Positions 1-8,787 are shown, numbered from the stretch's first letter. The stretch: DNA of 14,577 bases from SMWC01 sp963581225 (GCA_963581225.1 CAUZMW010000064.1:1-14577); one strand, 5' to 3'. Numbers and translations: made by a program. The notes: generated by a model not told the origin, from the letters alone.

Positions 1-2142
1 TATATCAGTCGCCGCCAAACCGAACCCCGCGACGGTAAGTTCACCGCCCTGCATACTCACTTGTGCATCGAGCTCGTAGGCAGCGAAGTCGGTCAACGGC
101 AGTCTTAGTGCGAGTTCTACCTCCGCGGCGCCGGCACCTGCTTCGAGCCGCCTTAAGTCCGGGCCCAGGCGGCGTGCGAATAGCGGAACCTCTTTGAGGT
201 AATCGAGTATGTCGGAGAGAGCAGCCGTCGTCGCGATTTCGACATCGATAGCCGCATTACGCATGTCCGCAATACCGCCGCTGACGTCGGCTATATGTTC
301 GCCAAGAATTCTACCGGTGCCGCTGGCCGTGAAGCCGTCATTCAGGAATTCGACCGTACCCTGAATATCTTCGGCGATCGGCCAACCGTCGACAAAGTCC
401 AGCACGCCATCCTCGATATCGAACGTAGCCCAGAAACTCCCCTCCCCCTCGTAGAACGGGAAGGCCGCCACCGGGCCGACGAACGCGACTGCGGCCCGGG
501 GAACGGACCCGCTGATAATAGATCGATCCAACCACGCAACGACCGGTGCCGGCAGCACGGCTGCAGGTAGGTAGTGACTCGTCCTGGTCGTATCGAAACC
601 AGATAGGCTACTCTCGAGTTCCAGCCGCGGCGAGCTACCGTCAGGCGAGATCGTCAGCTCGAAGTTCGAGCGGCTCGTCAGATCCTGATTGTTGATCTTG
701 AGGTTATCGCTAACGAGACGAATTCCGTCCTGGCCCTGCCGCCAGATCAGGATGCCGGTCAACTCTTCGATATCGAGCTGCTGCCGGAAAATCGCGGGCC
801 AGTCTAGTTGCGCGTCACGAGTCGAGAGCGCTACGCGGCCACTCCGGGAGTCCGCCCGGAGTTCGCCGGACAGTCCGCTCACGCCGGGCAACTGCTCGTA
901 GACGGAAAAACCGACATTACGAAAATCGACCGACGCCGAGTACACCCAGGACTCGGCGCTCGACGCCCAGTCGAACTCCAGTGCCAGAAGATCGCCGACA
1001 GGCGCTAACTCGGCCCAGACGTCCGTGACCGGATGCGCGGGAATGGCCGCCAGCAGAGGAGTTACATCCTCCAGCCTGAAGAAACTACTATTCAAGACGA
1101 ACCCGTTCAGCCCGCTGGAGTCTTCCGTCACGCCAAGATTCATACTGACATTGCCGGGCCACGACCGACTCTGCCGCCTGAGATCCAAATTGCTCAACGC
1201 GAGTTGCCAGCCATCATCTTCACGGCCCCACTCCGTCGTCACCGCCAGGATCTCGTAAGTAGATTCTAGATCAGTGAAGCCTGGATGCTCCGCGAGCAGT
1301 AGATCTTCCAATTCCAGCTCGGCCGTCGCACGCTGTACCCTACCGCCGATAAAATCGAGCCAGATGGATATGTCGCCGACCCCCGAACGCGGCAGGCCGG
1401 GTTGATCGGGAAACCGCGTCTTCAGCGCACTCAGATCCAGGTCGCGCAACTCGGCGACGACTCGCCAGTCCCGGCCGCTGCCGTCCTGCGGCTCGGTCAA
1501 ACTACCCTCCGCCGTGACATCGATGCGGCTACCCAACTCCGCCGGGACGTCGGCGCGAGCTTCGAGACGAAGCCGGTCTACTTCTCGTGCCAGGCGGAGC
1601 CGGACGTCGAGAAATTCCCAAGACGTGCCCTGCACTCTGTCCTCGAAGACGACCGTGCTGTCACGGACGATTATCTCGACCGGCGGCAAGTCTTCGATCT
1701 CGAATTGAGTTGCCGCCGCTTGCCGCGACGGCAGGCCCTGTAACTGAAAACTGCCGTCGGTGGTGCGCTCGAGCACCAGACGAGTGCTGACCACCGTGAG
1801 TCGATTGACAACAAGGCGAAACTCGGTGATGAGCGCCAAAGCACTGATTCCGATGCTCGCTTCCGGAGCGCTGAAGATCGGTTCGTTCTCCGCGCCGGGA
1901 ATACTCACGCTGGCGTCGTAGAAGGTCAGCTCAGGGCCGAGCAACGCCCAACGAGCGTCTACCCGGCTGAAGTCCATCGTCAACCCGAGCGCCTCGCGGG
2001 CCCAGGCTTGTATCTCACCGCGGTAACCGGGCAGTTGTGTCACGACCAGCCGGAACGCACCGACGCCGATCGCGAGCACGATCACCACTAACGCGACCCC
2101 GATCGAGAGGTGCTTAGCTAGTTTGCGAAAAAGCTGCCACAT
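1..2142 (-). CDS. yhdP: YhdP/TIGR02099 family AsmA-like envelope protein (5' part, C-terminus outside window)
   Basis: Reading the minus strand from ATG 2142 gives 714 uninterrupted codons to the window edge, so the gene is partial; family members are about 1250-1300 residues. The protein starts with a short basic stretch, then one membrane helix at about residues 13-34, then a long domain rich in beta strands. Family signatures include LPGY just after the helix, WALLGPELTFYDASV at about residues 65-79, and a later block with HYLP, WLDR, FPFYEGEG and WP in the family order. Established knowledge: YhdP is an inner-membrane-anchored AsmA-like protein that bridges the periplasm and is linked to phospholipid traffic to the outer membrane, partly redundant with TamB and YdbH. 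It follows rng after only 15 bp, as in many gammaproteobacteria, so it is probably the last gene of that operon. I see no frameshift in the visible part. Confidence 0.9.
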   Translation of the reverse strand, partial: MWQLFRKLAKHLSIGVALVVIVLAIGVGAFRLVVTQLPGYRGEIQAWAREALGLTMDFSRVDARWALLGPELTFYDASVSIPGAENEPIFSAPEASIGISALALITEFRLVVNRLTVVSTRLVLERTTDGSFQLQGLPSRQAAATQFEIEDLPPVEIIVRDSTVVFEDRVQGTSWEFLDVRLRLAREVDRLRLEARADVPAELGSRIDVTAEGSLTEPQDGSGRDWRVVAELRDLDLSALKTRFPDQPGLPRSGVGDISIWLDFIGGRVQRATAELELEDLLLAEHPGFTDLESTYEILAVTTEWGREDDGWQLALSNLDLRRQSRSWPGNVSMNLGVTEDSSGLNGFVLNSSFFRLEDVTPLLAAIPAHPVTDVWAELAPVGDLLALEFDWASSAESWVYSASVDFRNVGFSVYEQLPGVSGLSGELRADSRSGRVALSTRDAQLDWPAIFRQQLDIEELTGILIWRQGQDGIRLVSDNLKINNQDLTSRSNFELTISPDGSSPRLELESSLSGFDTTRTSHYLPAAVLPAPVVAWLDRSIISGSVPRAAVAFVGPVAAFPFYEGEGSFWATFDIEDGVLDFVDGWPIAEDIQGTVEFLNDGFTASGTGRILGEHIADVSGGIADMRNAAIDVEIATTAALSDILDYLKEVPLFARRLGPDLRRLEAGAGAAEVELALRLPLTDFAAYELDAQVSMQGGELTVAGFGLAATDI

Positions 2143-2157
2143 ACGCTTGCAATAAAC

Positions 2158-3624
2158 TCACAAGAGGACCACGTCGAACTGATCCGGCGCATAGAGCCCC
2201 TCACTCTGGAGCCGGATCGGCGATCCAGTCAACTCCTCTAGTTCGGCGACGCGCGCCGATCCCTCATCCAGTAGCCGCTCGATAATGTCCGGCCTGGCGA
2301 GCACCAGTAGCTCTTGAAAGTCGAACTGCCCATGCTGACGCAGAATCTCCCGAAAGATCTCGTAGCATACGGTTTCTGGGGTCTTAACGAAGCCACGGCC
2401 TTCACAGCTTGGACACGGCTGGCAAAGGACGTGTTCCAGACTTTCGCGGTTTCGCTTGCGAGTCATCTCTATGAGCCCGAGAGGCGACACAGCCATAATC
2501 TGGGTCTTCGCATGATCGCCGGCCAGCCGGCCTGACAACGCCTGGAAGACCTGGCGACGATGTTCCTCTTCGATCATGTCGATGAAGTCGATGATGATGA
2601 TTCCACCGAGGTTCCGGAGCCTGAGCTGCCGAGCGATGGCAACGGCTGCCTCCAGATTCGTGCGAAAAACTGTTTCCTCGAGATTACGATGACCGACATA
2701 GGCCCCGGTATTCACGTCAATAGCCGTCATCGCTTCCATCTGATCGAAAATCAGATAACCGCCGGACTTTAACGGCACCTTCCTCTGTAACGCTCGCTGA
2801 ATCTCATCTTCAACTCCATAGAGATCCAAGATCGGTCGCTCACCTGTGTAACGCTCGATCATCGGCGATATGTCCGGCATAAATCGATCCGCGAAATCTT
2901 TCATTCGCGCAAACAGCGGATCCGAGTCAACTCGGACACGCTCCGTTTCCGCGCCCAGGAGATCCCTAAGAACTCTGACCGCCAACGGTAAATCCTCGTA
3001 TACCAACTCGGCGGAACCTGCCTCGGCCCGCGATTCCTCAACGGCCGCCCAGAGTCTTTCGAGAAACAGCATATCGGCCCGGAGCGCCTCCGCCGTCGCG
3101 CCTTCCGCGGCCGTTCTTACGATGTAGCCCGGCGGCGAGTCCGGGTCCGTGATGTTCTCCATGCACTGGCGCAGACGTTCCCTCTCAGCATCGTCTTCAA
3201 TGCGAGCCGATACCCCGATACCGGCGCTCTGCGGCATCATGACAATATAGCGGGACGGGATGGTTACATGGGTTGTGAGACGCGCGCCTTTCGTTCCCAA
3301 CGGGTCCTTCAGCACCTGCACAAGCAGGTCCGCACCCTCTTCGACAAGGTCGCGAATGTTGATATCGGCTTCGCCGTTGGCGCGTTCTTCATGTCGGCTC
3401 CGAGCAATATCCGAAGCGTGTAGAAACGCTGTGCGCTCGATGCCGATATCGACGAATGCTGCCTGCATGCCGGGCAAGACCCTCGACACTCGGCCCATAT
3501 ACAGATTACTGACCAGCCCGCGATGACTGGCACGCTCGATCAGGGCCTCCTGGAGTACACCATTCTCCAACAGTGCCGCGCGCACCTCTCGCGGCGTGAC
3601 ATTAACCAGAATCTCTTCTCTCAT
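2158..3624 (-). CDS. rng: Ribonuclease G
   Basis: The product is 488 aa, almost the length of E. coli RNase G (489). It is a cytoplasmic endoribonuclease that matures the 16S rRNA 5' end and takes part in mRNA decay. An S1-like RNA-binding domain sits near residues 35-130, followed by the 5' sensor and DNase I-like catalytic core. The catalytic aspartates are D303 in AIDVNTG and D346 in IIDFIDM, the same numbers as in RNase E/G. The zinc-link is CPSC (C404, C407), which joins two protomers. No long C-terminal scaffold follows, which separates it from RNase E. Its ATG overlaps the maf stop codon as ATGA and no Shine-Dalgarno sequence is visible, so translation is probably coupled to maf. yhdP follows 15 bp downstream. 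Confidence 0.97.
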   Translation of the reverse strand: MREEILVNVTPREVRAALLENGVLQEALIERASHRGLVSNLYMGRVSRVLPGMQAAFVDIGIERTAFLHASDIARSRHEERANGEADINIRDLVEEGADLLVQVLKDPLGTKGARLTTHVTIPSRYIVMMPQSAGIGVSARIEDDAERERLRQCMENITDPDSPPGYIVRTAAEGATAEALRADMLFLERLWAAVEESRAEAGSAELVYEDLPLAVRVLRDLLGAETERVRVDSDPLFARMKDFADRFMPDISPMIERYTGERPILDLYGVEDEIQRALQRKVPLKSGGYLIFDQMEAMTAIDVNTGAYVGHRNLEETVFRTNLEAAVAIARQLRLRNLGGIIIIDFIDMIEEEHRRQVFQALSGRLAGDHAKTQIMAVSPLGLIEMTRKRNRESLEHVLCQPCPSCEGRGFVKTPETVCYEIFREILRQHGQFDFQELLVLARPDIIERLLDEGSARVAELEELTGSPIRLQSEGLYAPDQFDVVLL

Positions 3625-4214
3625 GCGGGCTTCGCGTTTGTGTGCAGCCAGGTCGGTACGCCGAACTCCGCCAGGAGCAGGGCCGTCATCGCAAGCGGCA
3701 AGCCCATGACAGCCGAATAGCTGCCGCTGATATGGTCTATGAAAACGGCGCCCATCCCTTGTATGGCATAGCTGCCCGCCTTATCCAACGGCTCTCCGGT
3801 AGCGACGTAGGCCACCCGCTCTCGCTCGGTCGTCTCCCGAAACCGGACTTCGCTGGAACTCAGCTCGCTCAACAGCCGCGGCCCATGGCGTACGGCCACG
3901 GCGGTCAGAACGCGGTGCGTCCGTCCCGAGAGATCTGCCAGCATCTGCAATGCCTCCTCAGCGTCACGCGGTTTGCCGAACACCTGATCATCGATTACGA
4001 CGGCCGTATCGGCGCCGAGGACGGGACGCGCCTCGCCAGCCGCCACTTCGTCCCAAACGGTGTCGGCCTTCTCGCGCGCGAGGCGAGTCACATAGGCGTC
4101 AGGAAGCTCGCCAGGGCGGCGCGCCTCGCAGACCTGTGCAGGCCGGGCCTGGAACGGAACGCCAATCTGCTCGAGCAAGGCGTAGCGCCGCGGAGATGCC
4201 GAGGCGAGATACAT
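3621..4214 (-). CDS. maf: Maf-type nucleoside triphosphate pyrophosphatase (dTTP/UTP, YhdE subfamily)
   Basis: Maf proteins hydrolyse non-canonical or excess nucleoside triphosphates to monophosphate and pyrophosphate in the cytoplasm. Numbered from the ATG at 4214 (197 aa), the visible motifs are SASPRR at 5-10, GADT at 67-70 with likely catalytic D69, GKPRDA at 80-85 and the GEPxDKAGxYxIQG block at 140-153, followed by GSYSAVMGLP. The last two point to the YhdE (dTTP/UTP) subgroup, not YceF. An ATG five codons upstream (4229) is possible, but it has no ribosome-binding site. The 4214 ATG is preceded by AAAAAGGA at a 4-base spacing and places the first beta strand (MYLAS) at the N-terminus, as in homologues. 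The stop overlaps the rng start by 4 bp. Confidence 0.93.
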   Translation of the reverse strand: MYLASASPRRYALLEQIGVPFQARPAQVCEARRPGELPDAYVTRLAREKADTVWDEVAAGEARPVLGADTAVVIDDQVFGKPRDAEEALQMLADLSGRTHRVLTAVAVRHGPRLLSELSSSEVRFRETTERERVAYVATGEPLDKAGSYAIQGMGAVFIDHISGSYSAVMGLPLAMTALLLAEFGVPTWLHTNAKPA

Positions 4215-4270
4215 GAAATCCTTTTTCATTCAATGAAATATACGGGGAAACGGGGCCGAACCGAAGCTTT

Positions 4271-4735
4271 CTAGCGGTGATACGGGTGCCCCTCATTCAG
4301 GCTCCAGGCCCGATACAGGGCTTCCGCAACGATCACGCGCACCAGGCCATGCGGGAACGTCAACGGCGATAGCGACCAGCGTTCTACGGCTCGCGCCTCG
4401 CAATCCGCCGAAAGCCCGTCGGGCCCACCGACGAGCAGGCAACCCGGGCCGCCCAACGTCGTCCAGTGCCGCAACCGTTCGGCCAGCTGTTCCGTCGTCC
4501 ATGGCCGGCCCGAGACGCTCAACGAGACAACATGGGACGCCGGCAGGATCGCCCGCAACATACGCTTGCCTTCGTCCTTCTGCGCCTTGTCGCTTGAAGC
4601 TTTGGAGCGGCGTCCCAGCGGAATCTCCGCCAGTTCCAGAGTACAGGTGCCGCGCAGGCGCCGGGCATACTCGCCAAACCCTTCGTCGACCCAGGCTGGC
4701 TGCCGATTACCGGCGGCGATAACGAGGAGTCGCAT
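4271..4735 (-). CDS. rlmH: 23S rRNA (pseudouridine-1915-N3) methyltransferase RlmH
   Basis: The product is 154 aa (E. coli 155) and aligns along its whole length from memory. RlmH is a small SPOUT-class methyltransferase with a C-terminal trefoil knot. It acts as a homodimer and methylates pseudouridine 1915 in helix 69 of 23S rRNA on assembled 70S ribosomes. Visible signatures are the SAM-binding loop GGPDGL at residues 103-108, SLSPLTFPH at 121-129, LVRVIVAEALYRAWS, and the conserved C-terminal HPYHR at 150-154. It lies between rsfS (48 bp upstream) and maf (56 bp to the maf ATG chosen here). The rsfS-rlmH pairing is conserved in many bacteria. I see no clear Shine-Dalgarno sequence before its ATG. 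Confidence 0.97.
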   Translation of the reverse strand: MRLLVIAAGNRQPAWVDEGFGEYARRLRGTCTLELAEIPLGRRSKASSDKAQKDEGKRMLRAILPASHVVSLSVSGRPWTTEQLAERLRHWTTLGGPGCLLVGGPDGLSADCEARAVERWSLSPLTFPHGLVRVIVAEALYRAWSLNEGHPYHR

Positions 4736-4783
4736 GATTATTCTGAATTAGCCTGAGCGGTCGGGGTGTCGGCACATCGCAAG

Positions 4784-5161
4784 TCAGCTGGAGTCCTCCG
4801 CGTCCTCCATGCTGTCAAGATCCCAAAGTTTCTCGAGATCATAAAACTTTCTGACCTTCGGCAACATCACGTGCACAACAACATCGGCAAGATCAACGAG
4901 TATCCACTCTCCGCCGTCCTGGCCCTCAACGCCAATCGGTTGGCAGTGATTTTCTTTCGATCGCTCGACGATGGCATTGGCTACGGCGCGAGCATATCGA
5001 GCGGACCGGCCGTTCGCGATGATCATAAAATCCGTAACCGAAGTCAGATGCCTGACGTCCAGACACGTTATGGACTCGGCTTTGAAATCGTCGAGTACGT
5101 CTACGACGAGCTTGACCAGTGCTCTCGCGGACGTCAGTTGTTTTTTAGTTGTCTTCGACAT
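4784..5161 (-). CDS. rsfS: Ribosome silencing factor RsfS
   Basis: The product is 125 aa, slightly longer than E. coli RsfS (105), with the extra residues as an acidic C-terminal tail (residues 114-125). RsfS binds L14 (uL14) on the large subunit and blocks subunit joining when nutrients are short. Diagnostic segments are LTSVTDFMIIANGRSARYA at about residues 39-57, GEWILVDLADVVVHVML at 84-100 and FYDLEKLW at 106-113, all typical of the Iojap/RsfS fold. The first 16-17 coding bases overlap the 3' end of nadD in another frame, so the two are likely co-translated. nadD-rsfS-rlmH is a widespread order. Confidence 0.96.
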   Translation of the reverse strand: MSKTTKKQLTSARALVKLVVDVLDDFKAESITCLDVRHLTSVTDFMIIANGRSARYARAVANAIVERSKENHCQPIGVEGQDGGEWILVDLADVVVHVMLPKVRKFYDLEKLWDLDSMEDAEDSS

Positions 5162-5786
5162 AGCACCCTGATTCGATGATCATCGTCCTTACACTGTCCG
5201 GCAGCAGAAACTTGGGATCGAGCCCGGCACTCAACGACGTCCGCAGCTCCGTCGCCGAGATATCGAGCTGCGTCACCGGCGTCACGAACACACGCCCACA
5301 CTGAGAGTCGTGCAAGCTCGTCACTTCATCGGTACCGCGTTCGAGCAATAACTCTCCCAACGCCCCATGCTCGGGCGCCAGCCATCCGGGTCGATGCGCC
5401 ACGACCAGGTGCGCGAGTTCCGTCAGCTCTTCCCATCGATACCACTCGGGAAGCCCCAGAAACGTGTCCATACCCATCAACAGGCATAGAGACACCGATG
5501 GGTACTCGTCGCGTAAACTACGCAGCGTCTCGACCGAATAAGAAGGGCCTTCCCGCTTGAATTCCCGGTCGTCCACCACAAACGAAGGCTGCTCAGCGAC
5601 CGCCGCCTTTACCATCTCTAGTCTGTACGCGCCTGCGGTAGGCGTCGTTTCACGATGCGGGGGATCCGCACAGGGAACGAAACGTATTTCCGTCAGGGAT
5701 AGTCGTTGCAGCAACTCGAGTGCTGTGCGCAGATGACCATAGTGGATCGGATCGAAGGTTCCGCCAAAAATTCCGATTGGACCCAT
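5145..5786 (-). CDS. nadD: Nicotinate-nucleotide adenylyltransferase NadD
   Basis: NadD transfers AMP from ATP to nicotinate mononucleotide, giving deamido-NAD, an essential step of NAD synthesis in the cytoplasm. The 213-aa protein matches the family's usual length (E. coli 213). The nucleotidyltransferase signature GGTFDPIHYGH is at residues 8-18, with the HxGH histidines H15 and H18. MGMDTF lies at 104-109, and the second ATP-binding motif ISATELR at 176-182. Its stop lies inside rsfS (17-bp overlap) and its start is 22 bp after the holA stop. A GAGGAG sequence sits about 15 bases before the ATG, which is long for a Shine-Dalgarno spacing, but no better in-frame start exists. Confidence 0.97.
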   Translation of the reverse strand: MGPIGIFGGTFDPIHYGHLRTALELLQRLSLTEIRFVPCADPPHRETTPTAGAYRLEMVKAAVAEQPSFVVDDREFKREGPSYSVETLRSLRDEYPSVSLCLLMGMDTFLGLPEWYRWEELTELAHLVVAHRPGWLAPEHGALGELLLERGTDEVTSLHDSQCGRVFVTPVTQLDISATELRTSLSAGLDPKFLLPDSVRTMIIESGCYVEDN

Positions 5787-5808
5787 ACGCGAATTCAGTC
5801 ACTCCTCA

Positions 5809-6843
5809 TCAAGCTGCGCGGCCGCGGCCTGAATGGTCGGTATTCAACATGCCTATCACGAGCTGCGTCAGCTCGTCCCATGGCCGGCCCTGGCTGACAC
5901 CCTTGATCACCCCATCGACCTCTGCTGCGTGCGCCAGCAGGGCCGTGAGCTGGCCTAACCGATAGTTCCGCAACGCTCTCGCGACGAGTGGCTGACGATA
6001 CTGAGGCCACACACGCTGTCTCGACGACGCTCGACCCTCACTATCGCCCTGCAACTCAGCCGACTTCAGCCGCGTCAGCAAACAAAGCTCCCGGCTCAAC
6101 GCCCATGATACCAGAGCGGGCGCGATGCCCTCGGCGCGCAGGCCCGCCACGATCGCGAGCGAACGTCGCGCATTACCGTCCAGGATTGCGTCGACGAGCC
6201 GGAACACATCGAAGCGCGAGTTGTTAGCGACTGCGTCGAGAACCATCTGCTCGTCCACGCTCCCTTCACCTCGCAGAAGCGCTAATTTCTGGATCTCCTG
6301 ATCCGCGGCTAACAGGTTGCCCTCGACGCGATCAGCCAGAAGCTCCGCGGCACCCGTCGAAAATTTCAGGCGCGCGCGGCCGGCCCGTTGCTGAATCCAT
6401 CTCGGCAGCTTGGGCCGCTCGATCGGCCAGACCTGCACAACCACTCCGCGCGTCTCGATGGTTTTCACCCAGGCGGTCCTGGATGCCGCCGAGTCGAGCT
6501 TGGTCGTCGCAATCAGCAGAATGCGATCGGGATCCGGCCTGTCGACCAAAGAGCTGATCGTTCTCCTACCGTTGTCTCCCGGGCGCGGGCTAGAGAGTCG
6601 TAGCTCCAGGATCCTACGGGTAGCGAATAACGATAGATTGTCTGCGTCCGCTTCCAGGTCTTCCCACTTGAAGCCGCGCTCGACAACAACCAGGTCTCTG
6701 TGCTCGAAGCCGTCTTGTCGAGCACGCACACGTATCGATTCGAGAGCTTCCGTCACCAGCAACGGCTCATCGCCCGTTACCAGATACACGGGCGCGAGAT
6801 TCTTGGTCAGGTGGGTTGCGAGTCGTTCCGCGGCAAATTTCAA
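5809..6843 (-). CDS. holA: DNA polymerase III subunit delta
   Basis: The delta subunit is the wrench of the clamp loader: it opens the beta sliding clamp within the gamma/tau-delta-delta' complex. The 344-aa product is the usual length (E. coli 343) and shows the family pattern: PVYLVTGDEPLLV at residues 18-30, LSLFATRRILELRL near 70-83, LPRWIQQRA near 145-153, EGNLLAADQEIQKLALL near 174-190 and the C-terminal helical collar domain. The start codon is TTG at 6843-6841, preceded by AAGAG eight bases upstream. No closer ATG keeps the N-terminal beta strand, so TTG is likely genuine. The Trm112-like gene ends 9 bp upstream. In most gammaproteobacteria lptE precedes holA directly; here it does not. 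Confidence 0.96.
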   Translation of the reverse strand: MKFAAERLATHLTKNLAPVYLVTGDEPLLVTEALESIRVRARQDGFEHRDLVVVERGFKWEDLEADADNLSLFATRRILELRLSSPRPGDNGRRTISSLVDRPDPDRILLIATTKLDSAASRTAWVKTIETRGVVVQVWPIERPKLPRWIQQRAGRARLKFSTGAAELLADRVEGNLLAADQEIQKLALLRGEGSVDEQMVLDAVANNSRFDVFRLVDAILDGNARRSLAIVAGLRAEGIAPALVSWALSRELCLLTRLKSAELQGDSEGRASSRQRVWPQYRQPLVARALRNYRLGQLTALLAHAAEVDGVIKGVSQGRPWDELTQLVIGMLNTDHSGRGRAA

Positions 6844-6852
6844 CGCGAACTC

Positions 6853-7119
6853 TTAAGAAGCGTCGAGCTGGGACAGAGAGATACCCCGCTCTACTAACAG
6901 CATGGGAATTCCGTCCACGACGGGATACGCGATCTTGCCGTCGTCCGTCATCAGTGCCTCTTTCGGCTCCTCGGTCACGAGCGCGCCGTCGCGGTCGCGA
7001 ATTTTCTGTTCGCGAACGAGGCTGTTGAGCTTGGCCAGCGTCGCGCTCGACATGGATACCATGGGCTGACGCGTCGCCGGGCAACAAACGATATCGAGCA
7101 GATTCGTGTCGAAGCTCAT
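6853..7119 (-). CDS. Trm112-like / UPF0434 (YcaR-type) small protein, zinc cysteines mostly lost
   Basis: This 88-aa protein has the Trm112 domain frame: LLDIVCCPATRQPM at residues 7-20 at the start and the closing strand YPVVDGIPMLL at 65-75. The canonical family (YcaR, about 60 aa) carries CPxC plus one or two further cysteines that bind zinc. Here only C12/C13 remain: the second position of the CPxC pair is T16 and the later cysteine position is near T58. A central insertion of about 20-25 residues (roughly 24-50) lengthens it. In eukaryotes and archaea Trm112 activates methyltransferases; the role of bacterial forms is not well settled. It lies 9 bp before holA and 9 bp after yidD, so it is probably co-transcribed with them. 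The assignment to the domain is secure; the function is not. Confidence 0.85.
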   Translation of the reverse strand: MSFDTNLLDIVCCPATRQPMVSMSSATLAKLNSLVREQKIRDRDGALVTEEPKEALMTDDGKIAYPVVDGIPMLLVERGISLSQLDAS

Positions 7120-7128
7120 GCTGAGCGA

Positions 7129-7398
7129 CTACTCGGGAAGACTCTTCCGGTACCGGCCGACTCGAGCAGTCGGGACGGGGTCATAACCGAAGTTCGCCCA
7201 GGGATGGCAGCGCGCGACACGCTTTATCGCCAGCCAGACACCGCGGACCGAGCCGTGAATCCGGATCGCCTCGACCGCATACGCGGAGCAACTCGGCGTA
7301 TACCGGCAGCGAGGGCCTAACCACGGCGAGAGCAGATACTGATAGGCCCGGATCAGCCCGACCAGTACGTGCGCGAGTATGTTCGATAGCCTGTTCAT
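7129..7398 (-). CDS. yidD: Membrane protein insertion efficiency factor YidD
   Basis: YidD is a small inner-membrane-associated protein that aids insertion by YidC/Sec. At 89 aa it matches the family (about 70-90 aa). The N-terminal segment (about residues 4-24) is hydrophobic and amphipathic. The signature follows: SPWLGPRCRYTPSCSAYA at 24-41, with C31 and C37, then GVWLAIKRVARCHPW at 53-67 with C64, then GYDPVP at 71-76. yidD usually lies in the rnpA-yidD-yidC locus near the origin. Here it sits between cysS (3 bp upstream) and the Trm112-like gene (9 bp downstream), an atypical setting. It is almost certainly translated from the cysS message. Confidence 0.96.
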   Translation of the reverse strand: MNRLSNILAHVLVGLIRAYQYLLSPWLGPRCRYTPSCSAYAVEAIRIHGSVRGVWLAIKRVARCHPWANFGYDPVPTARVGRYRKSLPE

Positions 7399-7401
7399 CT
7401 G

Positions 7402-8787
7402 TTAACGTGCCCGCCGCCAACGCGAGCCGTCCGAGCTATCCTCTATCACTATGCCCGCATTCTCAAGCTGAGCCCTGATCCCGTCCGCCGCGGCGAAATC
7501 CCGCTCCGCGCGAAACCGCTCGCGCTGGCTTACGAGCGTGTCAATCTCGGCAACGTCCAGCGCATCCGGCTTGCCGGAGTCGACAAACCAGGCCTCAGGA
7601 TCCGCTTGCAGCAGCCCGAGGAGTCCCGCTCCTGCACGTAAGTCGGTGGCGATCTTCAGGCGTCGCTCAGAGTCCGTCTCTCGATTTGCCTCTCGCGCCA
7701 GGTCGAACAACGCCGCTAGCGCCCGCGGCGTATTCAAGTCGTCGTCGAGCGCTTCGACGACCGACGCCGGCGGTTCCCCAACGTCGTCCTGCACCGTGCC
7801 GCTCACGCCTGCGGCACGCAGCGCACCGTACATTCTGTCGAGCTTCTGCTGGGCATCGGCGAGGACGTCGTCCGCCCAGCCCAACGGCTGCCGGTAATGG
7901 GCCGTCAACAGACCCAATCGAACCGTCTCGCCGGGCGCCTCGGCCAGCAAATCCCGAAGCAGAAGCACATTACCGAGGGACTTCGACATCTTCTCACTGT
8001 CAACATGGATGAGCCCGTTGTGAATCCAGTAACGACAGTACAGGCGGCCGGCATGCACACAGGTGCTCTGCGCGGTCTCGTTCTCGTGATGAGGAAACAC
8101 CAGGTCCTGGCCGCCGCCGTGAATATCGATCGTCTCGCCGAGGTGGGTTTCCGCCATGGCCGAGCACTCGACGTGCCAACCCGGCCGACCTCGTCCCCAG
8201 GGACTGTCCCAGCCGACGACGTCAGCCGCGGACGGTTTCCACAAAACGAAATCCGCAGGGTCCCTTTTATAGGGCGCGACATCGACGCGGGCGCCAGCCA
8301 GCATGTCATCGAGAGATCGCCCCGACAGGTGGCCGTAATCCGAGTAGCTGGCTACCGAGAACAGTATGTGTCCCTCCGCCTCGTACACGTGATCGGTTTT
8401 TACCAGCCGTTTGATGAGATCGACGATCTGCGGGATGTGCTCGGTTACGCGCGGTGCCAGATCCGGCGGTTGCACACCCAGCGTCTCCATATCCTCGAGA
8501 TACGCCGAGAGATACCGCGCTGTGAGGACCGCGATGTCGATGTTCTCGGCCTTAGCTGCCGCGTTGATTTTGTCGTCGACGTCGGTGATGTTACGGGCGT
8601 AGACGAGATCGTAGGAGCGCCGCAGCACGCGGGCGAGGACGTCAAAGACCACGGGCGGCCTGGCATTGCCGATATGTGAAAAGTTGTAGACCGTCGGCCC
8701 GCAGACATACATCGTCACGCGCTTCGGGTCACCAGGCTTGAAGAGCTCCCGGGAACGGCTCAAAGTATTGTGGAGATAAAGGGCCAT
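7402..8787 (-). CDS. cysS: Cysteinyl-tRNA synthetase
   Basis: This 461-aa class I synthetase matches E. coli CysS (461). It charges tRNA-Cys in the cytoplasm. The HIGH box is present as HIGN at residues 38-41 (TVYNFSHIGNARP), a common variant in this family. The KMSKS loop is at 266-270. The active-site zinc that selects cysteine should be held by C29 (MYVCGPTVY), C208 (HVECSAM), H233 and E237 (FPHHENE), all present. The C-terminal anticodon-binding domain contains DDDLNTPRALAALFDL. The gene is divergent from the hisI-like gene, sharing an upstream region of 100 bp, and leads a minus-strand run with yidD, the Trm112-like gene and holA. No strong ribosome-binding site is seen at its ATG. Confidence 0.98.
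   Translation of the reverse strand: MALYLHNTLSRSRELFKPGDPKRVTMYVCGPTVYNFSHIGNARPPVVFDVLARVLRRSYDLVYARNITDVDDKINAAAKAENIDIAVLTARYLSAYLEDMETLGVQPPDLAPRVTEHIPQIVDLIKRLVKTDHVYEAEGHILFSVASYSDYGHLSGRSLDDMLAGARVDVAPYKRDPADFVLWKPSAADVVGWDSPWGRGRPGWHVECSAMAETHLGETIDIHGGGQDLVFPHHENETAQSTCVHAGRLYCRYWIHNGLIHVDSEKMSKSLGNVLLLRDLLAEAPGETVRLGLLTAHYRQPLGWADDVLADAQQKLDRMYGALRAAGVSGTVQDDVGEPPASVVEALDDDLNTPRALAALFDLAREANRETDSERRLKIATDLRAGAGLLGLLQADPEAWFVDSGKPDALDVAEIDTLVSQRERFRAERDFAAADGIRAQLENAGIVIEDSSDGSRWRRAR

Noticed and set aside
295..570. Plus-strand small open frames between 295 and 1790
   Set aside because: The minus strand is open without a break from 2142 to 1 and encodes a recognisable YhdP protein; the plus-strand frames are shadows.
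3642..4274. A 210-codon plus-strand open frame opposite maf
   Set aside because: The minus strand encodes a complete Maf protein with its motifs. The plus-strand product has no family features.
7897..8679. A 260-codon plus-strand open frame opposite cysS
   Set aside because: It is a shadow of the cysS coding frame in GC-rich DNA. The minus strand carries full CysRS motifs, and the plus-strand product shows no recognisable domain.
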